This document shows, one piece after another, positions 19,247 to 27,485 of a stretch of DNA of 64,000 nt; position 1 is the stretch's first letter, and each line of letters begins with the position of its first letter. Source of the DNA: CAVYXK01 sp963708245 (lineage in GTDB: Bacteria; Pseudomonadota; Alphaproteobacteria; Acetobacterales; Acetobacteraceae); NCBI GenBank assembly GCA_963708245.1, contig OY970201.1, positions 2,418,001-2,482,000 on the forward strand, written 5' to 3'. The notes under the pieces were generated by a model. The model was not told the DNA's origin. It did no database searches and worked only from the letters and a program-made list of their open reading frames with translations. A program made the translations under genes and the position numbers.

Positions 19247-19713
19247 CGTACCGCGTTCAATGCAGCTTGCACCCGTGCCGGGTCGAGGCGACCCAAGGGG
19301 TGGCCGTCCAGCATCCCGGACGGTCCGACCGCGCAGAGCCCGAGGCAGAACACGGGTTCGAGTGTCACCGCCCCGTCCGCGGTGGTGTCATGCCAGTCCA
19401 CGTCGAGTTGGGCTTGCACCTCCGCGGCCAGCCGGTCGGCGCCCAACGACTGACATGCCTCCGCGCGACACAGCCGGAGCACGTGCCGCCCAGGCGGCGC
19501 GCGACGGAAGTCGTGGTAGAAGCTGGCGATGCCGTGGACCTCGGCGCGCGTCAGGTTCAACGCCTCGGCGATCTGCGGGATGGCAGCGGCGGGGACGTAG
19601 CCGAACGCTTGCTGCATCGCGTGCAGGATGGGCAGCGTCGCCCCCTCCTGCCCGACATGCTCGGCGATGATCTCGGCCGCGCGGCTCGCGGCCCACGGCT
19701 CGTAATCGGGCAA
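19243..19713 (-). CDS. fdsG: NAD-dependent formate dehydrogenase gamma subunit (NuoE-like)
   Basis: A [2Fe-2S] thioredoxin-fold subunit, homologous to NuoE. The four ligands are in LCRAEACQSLG and PVFCLGLCAVGPS. No ATG or GTG fits: the in-frame ATGs further upstream would add a long non-native, Arg/Cys-rich extension. The TTG at 19713, preceded by ggag with a 6-base spacer, gives 156 residues starting L(M)PDYEPWAASRA, matching the family length, so I infer a TTG start. It is the first gene of the fds operon. The 73 bases between it and the TauD-like gene are the only room for a dedicated promoter. Confidence 0.88.
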   Translation of the reverse strand: MPDYEPWAASRAAEIIAEHVGQEGATLPILHAMQQAFGYVPAAAIPQIAEALNLTRAEVHGIASFYHDFRRAPPGRHVLRLCRAEACQSLGADRLAAEVQAQLDVDWHDTTADGAVTLEPVFCLGLCAVGPSGMLDGHPLGRLDPARVQAALNAVR

Positions 19714-19786
19714 CTGGCTCTCCGCTGAGGTTCCCGGTGGATTTCCTCTTGTCTCAGAAAAGGGGTTCGGGGGGGATTTTGCAAGT

Positions 19787-20893
19787 TCACGCCAGCACGG
19801 CGGGAGACCGCACCGGCACCCGGCTGGCGGTTGTTGGCTGCACCACGCCGCCACGGATCGCACCGGCTGCGGTGGTGCCCCATAGCACCTCGAACCCAGC
19901 CGGCAGGCGTCGGCTGTTCGGTACGGCGAGCCAAAGCCGCAGCAGCAACCGGTCCTGGCCTGTCGCCGCATCGTCGTCATAGGCGGTGCGGCCGTGGAAC
20001 ACGACGTGGTTGTTCAGAAGCTGGATGTCTCCCGGCTCGAATGCCGAGAACAGGCAGGTTTCGTCGGCTACCTCTGCTAGCAGGTCGAGCGCTTCGTTCT
20101 GCGTCGCGGTCAGGCGGGGGATTTCGGCGAACTCCTGCGCCTGCTCGACATACGTGCGCGAATACTGGCAGGTGAGTTTGCCATCGAGCACGCCGAACAC
20201 CGGCAACGCGAAGGCGCGCTCTGGGTGCTGCCCGTCCTCGTCGGCGGGCCGGGTGCGCCAGTAGTCCTGGCAGAGAGCAGCGTGCAGGTCGGGGCGCCGG
20301 CGCAGGATCTCGTTGTAGATCGTGACGATGCTGGCGAGCTTGCTGATCCCGCCGGCGCGGGCATTGCGCACGCAGAGCAGTGCGATGACGTCGCAGCGAT
20401 CGGTGTGCCACCGCAGCGGCCCGGTCGAGCGGGCGCGGGCACGCGAGGAGACGATCTTCCCCGGTTCTATCGGCGCATAGCTTTTTTCCGCGAGCCGACT
20501 TTCGTCGCGTACCTCGCCCATTATTTCGCCGCGTGCGTTCTGATAGAGGGCGGTGCCGAGATAACAGCCGAGGCCCCAGAAGATGCGGCGCAGGTCGTCC
20601 TCCGAATAGCGCGCCACGTCGAGGCCGCGCAGGCGCACGGCGCCGCGGCCGTTCTCCAGCTCGTCGCTGACATCGGCAAGCAATGCGGCGGTGCTGTCGA
20701 GCGGAAAGTCGCTCTTGCCGAAGTCGAACAGGCCGTCACTGCGTCGCTTCGCCTCGTGTAGCGCTGCATCGATCTCCCGGCGTTGCAGGTCATCAAGGTT
20801 GCGGATCCAGTCGCCGGACCGCTCCAGCTCGGTGCCGGTCCAGGCAGCGCGTCCGGTGAGCATCTGTCTCATGTGGGACGTCCTTCGGGTCAT
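19787..20893 (-). CDS. TauD/TfdA-like Fe(II)/2-oxoglutarate dioxygenase
   Basis: A 368-residue member of the TauD/TfdA clan, with jelly-roll oxygenases using 2-oxoglutarate and O2. Iron ligands are His163 and Asp165 (WHTDRCD) and His300 (NNHVVFHGR); Arg319 in LLLRLW is the probable 2-oxoglutarate anchor. The ATG at 20893 overlaps the stop of the binding-protein gene by 4 bases, so both are translated together. An imported compound is probably the substrate, hydroxylated or released by oxidative cleavage. The chemistry beyond the clan cannot be assigned. Confidence 0.87.
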   Translation of the reverse strand: MTRRTSHMRQMLTGRAAWTGTELERSGDWIRNLDDLQRREIDAALHEAKRRSDGLFDFGKSDFPLDSTAALLADVSDELENGRGAVRLRGLDVARYSEDDLRRIFWGLGCYLGTALYQNARGEIMGEVRDESRLAEKSYAPIEPGKIVSSRARARSTGPLRWHTDRCDVIALLCVRNARAGGISKLASIVTIYNEILRRRPDLHAALCQDYWRTRPADEDGQHPERAFALPVFGVLDGKLTCQYSRTYVEQAQEFAEIPRLTATQNEALDLLAEVADETCLFSAFEPGDIQLLNNHVVFHGRTAYDDDAATGQDRLLLRLWLAVPNSRRLPAGFEVLWGTTAAGAIRGGVVQPTTASRVPVRSPAVLA

Positions 20894-22470
20894 TGCTTGA
20901 ACCAGACATTATACATGCGCGGGTTGTAGAAGGGAATGTAGTGCTCGACATTCGCCCGTACCGCCTGCACTTTGGGCATAACGCCGAACGGGATCACCAT
21001 CACGTCCTCGAACGCTAGCTTCTGCGCATCCGCGAACGCGGCCTGGCGCGCCGCCAGCGTGGTACCGTTCGAAACTTCCACGAAATCCTTCATGAACTGC
21101 GCCGGCACCTTGCCGTCGGGCGGTGTGTACACCGGGCTCGGCTCGGCCATGGGGCGCAGCGTCTGCATGCCACCTTGCGCCACATAGGTGATCCAGCCGG
21201 TGAAGAAGAAATTCCACGGTGCCGAGCCCTTCATGCTCATTTGCAAAGCACTCGGCCAGTCGAGCACCTGCAACTGGGCGTTGATCCCGTCCGCCTGCAA
21301 CTGCTGCGCCATTACCAGTGCGGAGTTATAGAGAGTCGGGTAGTCCTTGTTGGTCAGCAGCACCACCTTCTCGCCGTGGTAGCCGGCTTCCTTCAGCAGC
21401 TCTTTCACCTTTTCCGGATCGTGTTGGTCGAGCAGCTCTTTCCCAGCCTCGGCGTAATACGTGGTGCCCGGGTACTGCAGCGACGGGTTGGGCCTCCATG
21501 CGCCGTCGCTCGCCGCTTGCATGATGTCGGCAAAGCCGACCGCCGCCTGCACCGCTTGGCGGAATTTCAGGTTGTCAGTCGGCGGCGCCGACCAGTTCGG
21601 ATAAGCGACGTTCAGCCAGAAATTATCGAGCTTCAGCAGGTGGATTGCCGGATTGGTGGCGAGCCGCTTCTGCGCGATGGTGGGCACGTCATCCACGCCC
21701 TGTAATTCGCCGGTCTCCAGGCCGGCGACACGCGCACCGGGCTCCGGCACCATGCGGAACGTCACGGTATCGAGGCAGGCCTGCTTGTAGCCGCCGAAAC
21801 CGTCCTCGTCGGTGTAGCGCGGGTCGGGCGTGTAGCCGTCGAAGCGCTTGAGCCTCACATAGCTGTCGGGCACGAAGCGGTCGAGCTTATAGGGGCCGGT
21901 GCCCACCGCCGGAAGCTGTTGCGGCAGCGCGTCCGCATTCTCCTTCGGGATGATGACGATCGGCACCGTGATCGCGGACATGCTTTCCAGGAAGGTCGGG
22001 CGCGACTCTTTCAGAACGATACGGAAGATCGCTGCGTCTGGCGTCTCGTAGTGATCGACAGGCGCCAGGATCGAGCGATCGATGCCGACACGCTGGTAGC
22101 GCTGGAACGAGGTCAGCACATCGGCCGAGGTCATCGGCTTGCCGTTGTGGAAATGCACGCCTTCGCGGAGGTGGAAGGTGAACACCTTATTGCCGGGATC
22201 GGTGTCCACCGATTGGGCGAGCTGCAGAAGCGGCTTCATGTGTTCGTCGCGCGTCACCAGCGTTTCGTAGATGTTCATTGCAACGTCGCGGGTCGAGGCA
22301 GCAGCCGAAGCCTGCATGTCGAGCCCGGCGACGTTCGCCTCCAACCCATAGGTGAAGTCACCGCCTTTGTGGCCGCACTGGAACGGTTGGGCTGCGGCGG
22401 GGAGGCCAGACAGGGCGCCGACCGCGCCGGACAACAGCAGTGTGTACAAGGTGCAGCGGATCAGTGGCAT
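20890..22470 (-). CDS. Peptide/opine-type ABC transporter substrate-binding protein (SBP_bac_5)
   Basis: A periplasmic binding protein of the DppA/OppA class, 526 residues. The Sec signal peptide is MPLIRCTLYTLLLSGAVGAL with cleavage near AAAQP. The mature domain shows VFTFHLREGVHFHNGKPMTSADV, the family hallmark. I chose the start at 22470 because the upstream in-frame residues are shadow of lutB. No permease or ATPase genes accompany it: downstream is a TauD-like dioxygenase, and upstream a divergent lutBC pair. It may feed an importer encoded elsewhere. Confidence 0.9.
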   Translation of the reverse strand: MPLIRCTLYTLLLSGAVGALSGLPAAAQPFQCGHKGGDFTYGLEANVAGLDMQASAAASTRDVAMNIYETLVTRDEHMKPLLQLAQSVDTDPGNKVFTFHLREGVHFHNGKPMTSADVLTSFQRYQRVGIDRSILAPVDHYETPDAAIFRIVLKESRPTFLESMSAITVPIVIIPKENADALPQQLPAVGTGPYKLDRFVPDSYVRLKRFDGYTPDPRYTDEDGFGGYKQACLDTVTFRMVPEPGARVAGLETGELQGVDDVPTIAQKRLATNPAIHLLKLDNFWLNVAYPNWSAPPTDNLKFRQAVQAAVGFADIMQAASDGAWRPNPSLQYPGTTYYAEAGKELLDQHDPEKVKELLKEAGYHGEKVVLLTNKDYPTLYNSALVMAQQLQADGINAQLQVLDWPSALQMSMKGSAPWNFFFTGWITYVAQGGMQTLRPMAEPSPVYTPPDGKVPAQFMKDFVEVSNGTTLAARQAAFADAQKLAFEDVMVIPFGVMPKVQAVRANVEHYIPFYNPRMYNVWFKQ

Positions 22471-22609
22471 CACCCCATTCCCGATATGAGTTTGGAGATG
22501 CTGATTGGTCGAAATCGTCGCGTCAATGGCGGTCCTGACGACAGTCCTTCGGCTATTCTCCCTGGCGCCGCGCTTCCCACCGGCTAAAGTGGCGGCCCAG
22601 GAGACCCGA

Positions 22610-24055
22610 ATGCACCTCGCCACCAGTCCCGCCTTCAAGCAGAACGCCCGCCGCGCCCTGGCGGACCCCGGGCTGCAGAAAGCACTGGCCCGCAGCGGCA
22701 CCTCGTTTATCGCCCGCCGCGCCGCTGCCGTCGCCGCCTTGCCAGAATTCGAGCAACTCCGCGACATCGCGCGCGACATCAAGAACCACACGCTCGCTTA
22801 TCTCGATTTCTACCTTGAAGAATACGAGGCCCGAGTGAAATCCGCCGGCGGCACCGTGCATTGGTGCGCGACCGCCGACGAAGCTCGCGCCGCGGTGCTG
22901 GAGATCTGCCGCGCCGCCGGTGCCCGCACGGTCACCAAGGGCAAGTCGATGATCAGCGAGGAGCTGGCCCTCAACGAGCACCTGGAACGCAACGGCATCC
23001 AGCCCGTCGAGACAGATCTCGGCGAGTACATCCTGCAACTTCGCCACGAGTTGCCGAGCCACATCCTCGCTCCTGCCTTCCACCTCAACCGCGAGGACTG
23101 GGAGGCGCAGTTCCGTGCCTCGCACACCGACCTACCGGCCGATCGCGTGTTCCGCGAGCGCCGCGACATCGTGACCGAAGCACGAACGCGACTGCGGCAG
23201 AAATTGCTCGCCGCCGATGTTGGCATTACCGGCGCCAATTTCCTGATTGGCGAAACCGGCAGCAGCGTGATCGTCACTAATGAAGGCAACGGCGACCTGA
23301 CGCAGACCTTGCCTCGCGTGCACATCGTGCTGGCCAGCATCGAAAAGCTGGTGCCGACGATCGAGGACTGCACCAGCCTGCTGCGCGTGCTGGCACGCTC
23401 GGCGACGGGGCAGGATTTCTCCGTATACACCACATTCAGGACCGGCGCGCGGCGGCCGGGCGATCTCGATGGGCCAGATGCGTATCACGTCGTGCTGGTC
23501 GATAACGGCCGCTCGGCGATGCTGGGCACCGAGTTCCAGGACATGCTGCGCTGCATCCGCTGCGCTGCTTGCATGAACCACTGCCCTGTCTACGGCGCGG
23601 TGGGCGGGCACGCTTATGGCTGGGTGTATCCCGGCCCGATGGGCAGCGTGCTGACCCCGGCGTTGATCGGCGTCGATCAGGCCGGGTTGCTGCCCAACGC
23701 CTCCACGTTCTGCGGCAAGTGCGAGAGCGTCTGTCCGGTGAAGATCCCACTGCCTAGCCTGATGCGCCATTGGCGCGAGCGCGAGTTCGAGCGCCACCTG
23801 ACGCCGCCGGCTCAGCGACGGAACCTGGCGTTGTGGGCCTGGTTCGCCCGTCGCCCGGCGCTGTATCGCGCTGTGACGCGCGTGGCGGCTGGCAGCTTGG
23901 GATGGCTCGGCCGCAAGCGCGGGCGCTTCGCTCGTCTGCCGATGGCAGACGGCTGGACAGCAGGGCGCGACCTGCCGGCACCCGAGGGCGACACGTTCTT
24001 CGCCCGCTATGCGCGCGCTCAGCGAAGGGAGCGCATGCCGGGGCGCACAGGATGA
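22610..24055 (+). CDS. lutB: Lactate utilization iron-sulfur protein LutB
   Basis: 481 residues. LutB carries two ferredoxin-type [4Fe-4S] sites and is part of the LutABC L-lactate oxidation complex in the cytoplasm. The Cys sets are 315/318/321/325 (CIRCAACMNHCPVYG) and 368/371/375 (CGKCESVCPVKIP). The long N-terminal LUD domain includes KGKSMISEE and FLIGETGSSVIVTNEGNGD. The ATG at 22610 follows aggagac. It diverges from the peptide-type binding protein with a 139-base spacer. The TGA stop overlaps the lutC ATG. Confidence 0.92.
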   Translation: MHLATSPAFKQNARRALADPGLQKALARSGTSFIARRAAAVAALPEFEQLRDIARDIKNHTLAYLDFYLEEYEARVKSAGGTVHWCATADEARAAVLEICRAAGARTVTKGKSMISEELALNEHLERNGIQPVETDLGEYILQLRHELPSHILAPAFHLNREDWEAQFRASHTDLPADRVFRERRDIVTEARTRLRQKLLAADVGITGANFLIGETGSSVIVTNEGNGDLTQTLPRVHIVLASIEKLVPTIEDCTSLLRVLARSATGQDFSVYTTFRTGARRPGDLDGPDAYHVVLVDNGRSAMLGTEFQDMLRCIRCAACMNHCPVYGAVGGHAYGWVYPGPMGSVLTPALIGVDQAGLLPNASTFCGKCESVCPVKIPLPSLMRHWREREFERHLTPPAQRRNLALWAWFARRPALYRAVTRVAAGSLGWLGRKRGRFARLPMADGWTAGRDLPAPEGDTFFARYARAQRRERMPGRTG

Positions 24056-24738
24056 GCCGAGACGTGGTTCTTGCTTCCATCCGTCGCGGCCTGCGCCGCG
24101 GGCCGCTGCCGGATGATATCGCCTCGGCGCTACGCGGGCGGCTGGCCGCCCATCCGCACCACCTGATCCCCGCTCGCTCGCGCCTGCCACATGCGGAGCA
24201 GATCGCTTTATTCATCGCCAATGTCGAGAAGGAGTTCGGCACCGTCTCCCGAGTGCCCGACATGGATGCGGTGCCCGGCGCGGTGGCGGATTATCTCGCG
24301 GCACAGAACTTGCCGAGCGAGCTGGTCATGGCGCCGCATCCGGAGCTGCAGGCGATCGAGTGGTCGGCGCGCCCGCTGCTGCGCATCCGTGAAGGCCGCG
24401 CCGGGCCGAGCGATACGGTCAGCTTCCAGCACGCCTTCGCCGCTATTGCCGAGACCGGGACGCTGATGCTGCCCTCAGCGGCGGAACGGCCCACTACGCT
24501 CAATCTGCTCGCTGATACCGAGATCGTGTTGCTGCGCGCGAGCCGCATCGTTGGCGCGTACGAGGAGGCGTGGGATTTGCTGCGCGCGGAGATCGGGACG
24601 ATGCCGCGCAACGTCATGCTGGTGACCGGCCCGTCGCGCTCGGCGGATATCGAGCAGACGTTGGAGCTCGGGGCGCATGGGCCGCGCCGCTTGCATGTGC
24701 TGGTGGTGGGCGATGAGGTTGCCCAGCCGGAGCAGTGA
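24052..24738 (+). CDS. lutC: Lactate utilization protein LutC
   Basis: 228 residues with a LUD domain. LutC is a partner of LutB in L-lactate oxidation. Visible landmarks are AAIAETGTLMLPSAAERPTTLNL and VTGPSRSADIEQTLELGAHGP, the latter being the strongly conserved C-terminal signature. The ATG overlaps the lutB stop (ATGA), so the two are coupled. lutA, normally the first gene of the operon, is not adjacent. Confidence 0.92.
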   Translation: MSRDVVLASIRRGLRRGPLPDDIASALRGRLAAHPHHLIPARSRLPHAEQIALFIANVEKEFGTVSRVPDMDAVPGAVADYLAAQNLPSELVMAPHPELQAIEWSARPLLRIREGRAGPSDTVSFQHAFAAIAETGTLMLPSAAERPTTLNLLADTEIVLLRASRIVGAYEEAWDLLRAEIGTMPRNVMLVTGPSRSADIEQTLELGAHGPRRLHVLVVGDEVAQPEQ

Positions 24739-24810
24739 TGGTAGTATAATATGGCATCCGCGCATGTAGACACTATAATCTCTGTGCCTACACGGACGCG
24801 CTGCCGGCCC

Positions 24811-24999
24811 CTATTGCAGAATACAAATGGTGACACGCATGAGGAGCGCGAAGCCAACGCTGAAGCTACGGTATTCAGCCATCTTTTCGAGCAGGATGAC
24901 GCCCTTTCCCCGAATCGTTCCGAGTCCGAAGACGTGCAGAATGACCGTCGCCAGGATGAGCGGCGGGCTCCAGAACCAACTCTGATACCACGGTGGCAA
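24811..24999 (-). CDS. Truncated small membrane protein with TTG start (possible pseudogene)
   Basis: A 62-residue ORF starting at TTG 24999 behind a good AGGAG ribosome site (7-base spacing). It encodes PPWYQSWFWSPPLILATVIL, a helix, then KMAEYRSFSVGFALLM, the beginning of a second hydrophobic stretch, and stops at ILQ. It resembles the N-terminus of longer four-helix, ion-channel-like membrane proteins, but the rest of such a protein is not found in any frame before lutC ends at 24738. I therefore suspect truncation. The FNR-type box at 25058-25071 sits about 65 bases upstream of this start. The function is unknown. Confidence 0.4.
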   Translation of the reverse strand: MPPWYQSWFWSPPLILATVILHVFGLGTIRGKGVILLEKMAEYRSFSVGFALLMRVTICILQ

Positions 25000-25057
25000 T
25001 ATCTCACTCCTAGGGCGGCCGCCGATTGCTTCGTGCGCTATTGCCCGGCACTGCGCG

Positions 25058-25071
25058 TTGATTTAAATCAA
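25058..25071. promoter_or_regulatory. Perfect FNR/FixK/Anr-type box TTGAT-N4-ATCAA
   Basis: The 14-base palindrome ttgatttaaatcaa matches the CRP/FNR-superfamily anaerobic consensus exactly. Its centre (25064.5) is about 65 bases from both the DUF2092 start (25130) and the TTG start at 24999, so a -41.5 activator position leaves a 24-25 nt leader either way. It could drive one or both divergent genes under low oxygen. Confidence 0.7.
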
Positions 25072-25129
25072 TGTGCTGACAGCAATCCTGTGACCATTTA
25101 GGTCCACCACATCAGGTAAGCCGCACAAA

Positions 25130-26038
25130 ATGCAGTTCATGAAGCTGCGTACCATTTTCAGTGCTTGCAGGCTCCTCGCGGTCTGCCTGATCCTGGGGTT
25201 CAGCGCCACCATGGGTGCGCAAGCGCAGCCGCAGGGCGCAACACAGACGAAACCACCCAAGCCCCCGGCAACCAGAAGCCACCCTGCGGCGCCGACAAAG
25301 ATGGTGCTCGAGCCGCGGGCGCTAGACCTTCTCAAGGCCGCCAGCGCGCGGCTTGCGGCGGCAAAATCGATGTCGTTCACCGCAGTTGCAGGCTATGAGT
25401 ATCCAAGTCAGCTCGGCCCGCCGATCCTTTATTCGGTGCGCTACGACGTCACCATGCAGCGCCCGGACAAGCTGCGGGTGATCATTCCCGGCGACGGGCC
25501 GGCGTCCGAATTCTATTACGACGGCAAGACGATGATGGCCTTCGCGCCGAAGGAGAATCTGGCCGCCGTCGCCGATGCGCCGCCGACCATCGAGGGCGCG
25601 CTGAAGGCCGCATTCGAGACCGCCGACATCTATTACCCATTCACAGATCTGCTGGTTACCGATCCTTATGCCGCGATGATGAACGGCGCGATCCTCGCGT
25701 TCTACATCGGCACATCGGACGAGGTCGGCGGCACCAAGACCGACATGGTGGCCTGGGCCAATCGCGACGTTTTCCTGCAAATCTGGATCGGCGCCGACGA
25801 CAAGCTGCCCCGTCGCGTGCGTGCGATCTATAGCGCGGACCCGCTGAGCCTGCGTAACGAGTTGGATCTGTCGAACTGGCAGATCGATCAGGAGATACCG
25901 GCGGACACGTTTACTTCGGAGAAGGCCAAGAGCGCGCAGCCCATGAAGTTCGACCGGCCCGGCAACCGGTCCCAACCGCCTGGCCTGAAGCCGCTTGGAA
26001 GCATGGCGCCGTCCAAGCCAGCCACGAAATCGCCCTGA
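25130..26038 (+). CDS. DUF2092 family secreted protein
   Basis: 302 residues. An N-terminal Sec signal (helix around residues 11-27, cleavage near AQAQP) is followed by a low-complexity PQ/K/P linker, then the DUF2092 domain from about residue 65, e.g. SARLAAAKSMSFTAVAGYEYPS, LRVIIPGDGPASEFYYDGKTM and LPRRVRAIYSADP. DUF2092 resembles the LolA/LppX lipid-carrier fold, so a periplasmic lipid or lipoprotein role is possible but unproven. It is followed after 14 bases by the repeat-protein gene and preceded by an FNR-type box. A second in-frame ATG at 25139 could be the real start. Confidence 0.82.
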   Translation: MQFMKLRTIFSACRLLAVCLILGFSATMGAQAQPQGATQTKPPKPPATRSHPAAPTKMVLEPRALDLLKAASARLAAAKSMSFTAVAGYEYPSQLGPPILYSVRYDVTMQRPDKLRVIIPGDGPASEFYYDGKTMMAFAPKENLAAVADAPPTIEGALKAAFETADIYYPFTDLLVTDPYAAMMNGAILAFYIGTSDEVGGTKTDMVAWANRDVFLQIWIGADDKLPRRVRAIYSADPLSLRNELDLSNWQIDQEIPADTFTSEKAKSAQPMKFDRPGNRSQPPGLKPLGSMAPSKPATKSP

Positions 26039-26052
26039 CGAGGAGGAATGTC

Positions 26053-26766
26053 ATGAAACCGTTTGTCATAGTGGCCGGCGTCCTGTTGCTGGGCACTCTG
26101 CGGCCGGATAACGCCGACGCCTGGGCCAGCGCGAATCGCTGGGGCGGCAGCACAAGCCATAGCTATGGCGAGACCAGCCACACCAACGCTTATGGCGGCA
26201 GCACAAGCCATGCGTACGGCCAGGGCACCGAGCACACAAACATGTATGGCGGAAGCTCTGAACACGGCTGGGGCGGCGGCAGCGAACACACCAACGCCTA
26301 CGGCGGCAGTACCTATGGCGCGTATGGCCAGGGCGCAACGCACACGAACGTCTACGGCGGCAGCACCTCCGGAGCGTACGGACAAGGCGCCACGCACACC
26401 TATGCTTCGGGGGCAACGGCCTATGTACCGCCGGCCTATCACGGGTACGCCGGATATCCCGCCTATCACCCACCGGTCGCGGTGCCGTACTATTCGGCCT
26501 CGGGATGCTATGGCTGCGCTGCCGCTGCCGGCGCTGTCGTCGGCGCGACGGCCGGGTTGGCTGTCGGTGCGGCCGCGGCGAGCGCGGCGGCCCCCCCACC
26601 GCCCGTGGCGGTGTATGCGCCGCCATCCGCGCCGGTGGCGTACGCTGCGCTGCCAGCAGGCTGCGTCTACCGATTGCTTCCGCACGAATACGACTGCGGG
26701 GGGACGTGGTTTGCGCCCGCTTATGGCGCAAATGGCGTTTACTACCGTGTCGTTCCTGAGCCGTAA
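26053..26766 (+). CDS. Secreted Gly/Tyr/Ser-rich tandem-repeat protein
   Basis: 237 residues. A signal peptide (about residues 1-23, ending near ADAWA) is followed by five tandem repeats of about 18 residues (29-117) with consensus xYGGSTxxAYGQGxxHTN, then a Tyr/Pro region with a GCYGCAAAAGAVVGA segment that is glycine-zipper-like, a Pro/Ala stretch, and a C-terminal domain with two Cys (PAGCVYRLLPHEYDCGGTWF) ending in YYRVVPEP. A strong gaggagg ribosome site lies upstream. It is probably co-transcribed with the DUF2092 gene. It looks like a periplasmic or surface protein; the function is unknown. Confidence 0.78.
   Translation: MKPFVIVAGVLLLGTLRPDNADAWASANRWGGSTSHSYGETSHTNAYGGSTSHAYGQGTEHTNMYGGSSEHGWGGGSEHTNAYGGSTYGAYGQGATHTNVYGGSTSGAYGQGATHTYASGATAYVPPAYHGYAGYPAYHPPVAVPYYSASGCYGCAAAAGAVVGATAGLAVGAAAASAAAPPPPVAVYAPPSAPVAYAALPAGCVYRLLPHEYDCGGTWFAPAYGANGVYYRVVPEP
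26137..26403 (+). repeat. Five in-frame 54-bp tandem repeats
   Basis: These encode repeat units at residues 29-45 (degenerate), 46-63, 64-81, 82-99 and 100-117 of the secreted repeat protein. The units are similar at protein level but vary in DNA, so they look like an old, selected expansion rather than a recent slippage product. Confidence 0.8.
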
Positions 26767-26843
26767 TTACATGGCGCGGGCGGTTTGGCCATACCGGCGG
26801 CGGCCCGGTTGCATGTGGAACGGAAGGTCAGGAAGCACGGCAT

Positions 26844-27464
26844 ATGAAGAAGTTCGGTTTGGCTGTGGTGGCCTCGCTTGGGCTTCTCGCGTACCTGGCG
26901 AAGGCCCAGATCGGGTTCATCGACGGCCTTGATATCGCGCGCGCATGCGCGGGCGACGTGCTCCGGCTTTGCGCGGGTGTGATCCCAGGAGATGGACGCG
27001 TCAGGGCCTGCGTCAGGCAGAACACGGGGAACCTGTCCCCTTCGTGCCACGACGCGATCCAGCAGGAGATTTCTGCGCCGATCCCGCAAGGTGGCGCGCA
27101 GGCCAAGGTGATGCGGTTCACCGGCCTCAACAACTACCGGCACTGCGAGGTCTTTCTGATCGGCGGGAATCCGTTCGACCTCCAAGGTGCGGTGTACAAC
27201 ACGACGGCTTTGAATAACGCGGCCGATCCGCACGATTCCTGCCCGGCGGACATGTGGTCGAAAGTCGACGCCAACACGCGTGGCAAACAGCATGCGTTTG
27301 CAGCACCGGCCAATGGAAACCCCCGCGACCACAATGGCGCGATCACGTGGCTCAACCGAGCCAAACTATCAGACGCAGACAGCCGAATAACCTACGGATC
27401 GAATGTTCGACTTCTGCCCTGCTCCGATATCCTGCGAGTGAGTGTCCTTTATCGAGATCAATGA
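26844..27464 (+). CDS. Secreted cysteine-rich-repeat protein
   Basis: 206 residues. A signal peptide (MKKFGLAVVASLGLLAYLAKA) is followed by one copy of the cysteine-rich GLG1/FGFR1-type repeat: ACAGDVLRLCAGVIPGDGRV then ACVRQNTGNLSPSC, with CxxDxxRxC and the GdGRxxxCL/V pattern. The remaining ~120 residues (FTGLNNYRHCEVFLIGGN..., with further Cys) are not recognisable. It is 77 bases after the repeat-protein gene on the same strand, and may be a third member of a secreted cluster. Such repeats are frequent in small periplasmic proteins of Rhizobiales and Acetobacteraceae. Confidence 0.75.
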   Translation: MKKFGLAVVASLGLLAYLAKAQIGFIDGLDIARACAGDVLRLCAGVIPGDGRVRACVRQNTGNLSPSCHDAIQQEISAPIPQGGAQAKVMRFTGLNNYRHCEVFLIGGNPFDLQGAVYNTTALNNAADPHDSCPADMWSKVDANTRGKQHAFAAPANGNPRDHNGAITWLNRAKLSDADSRITYGSNVRLLPCSDILRVSVLYRDQ

Positions 27465-27485
27465 CCAACCTGGCGTAGCTCGAGT

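Noticed and set aside
24739..24800. Tataat-like -10 boxes downstream of lutC
   Set aside because: No matching -35 element and no gene follows at a suitable distance on the plus strand; likely AT-rich chance.
26053..26766. Possible CRISPR-like array at the tandem repeat region
   Set aside because: The repeats are in-frame coding units of 54 bases without unique spacers.
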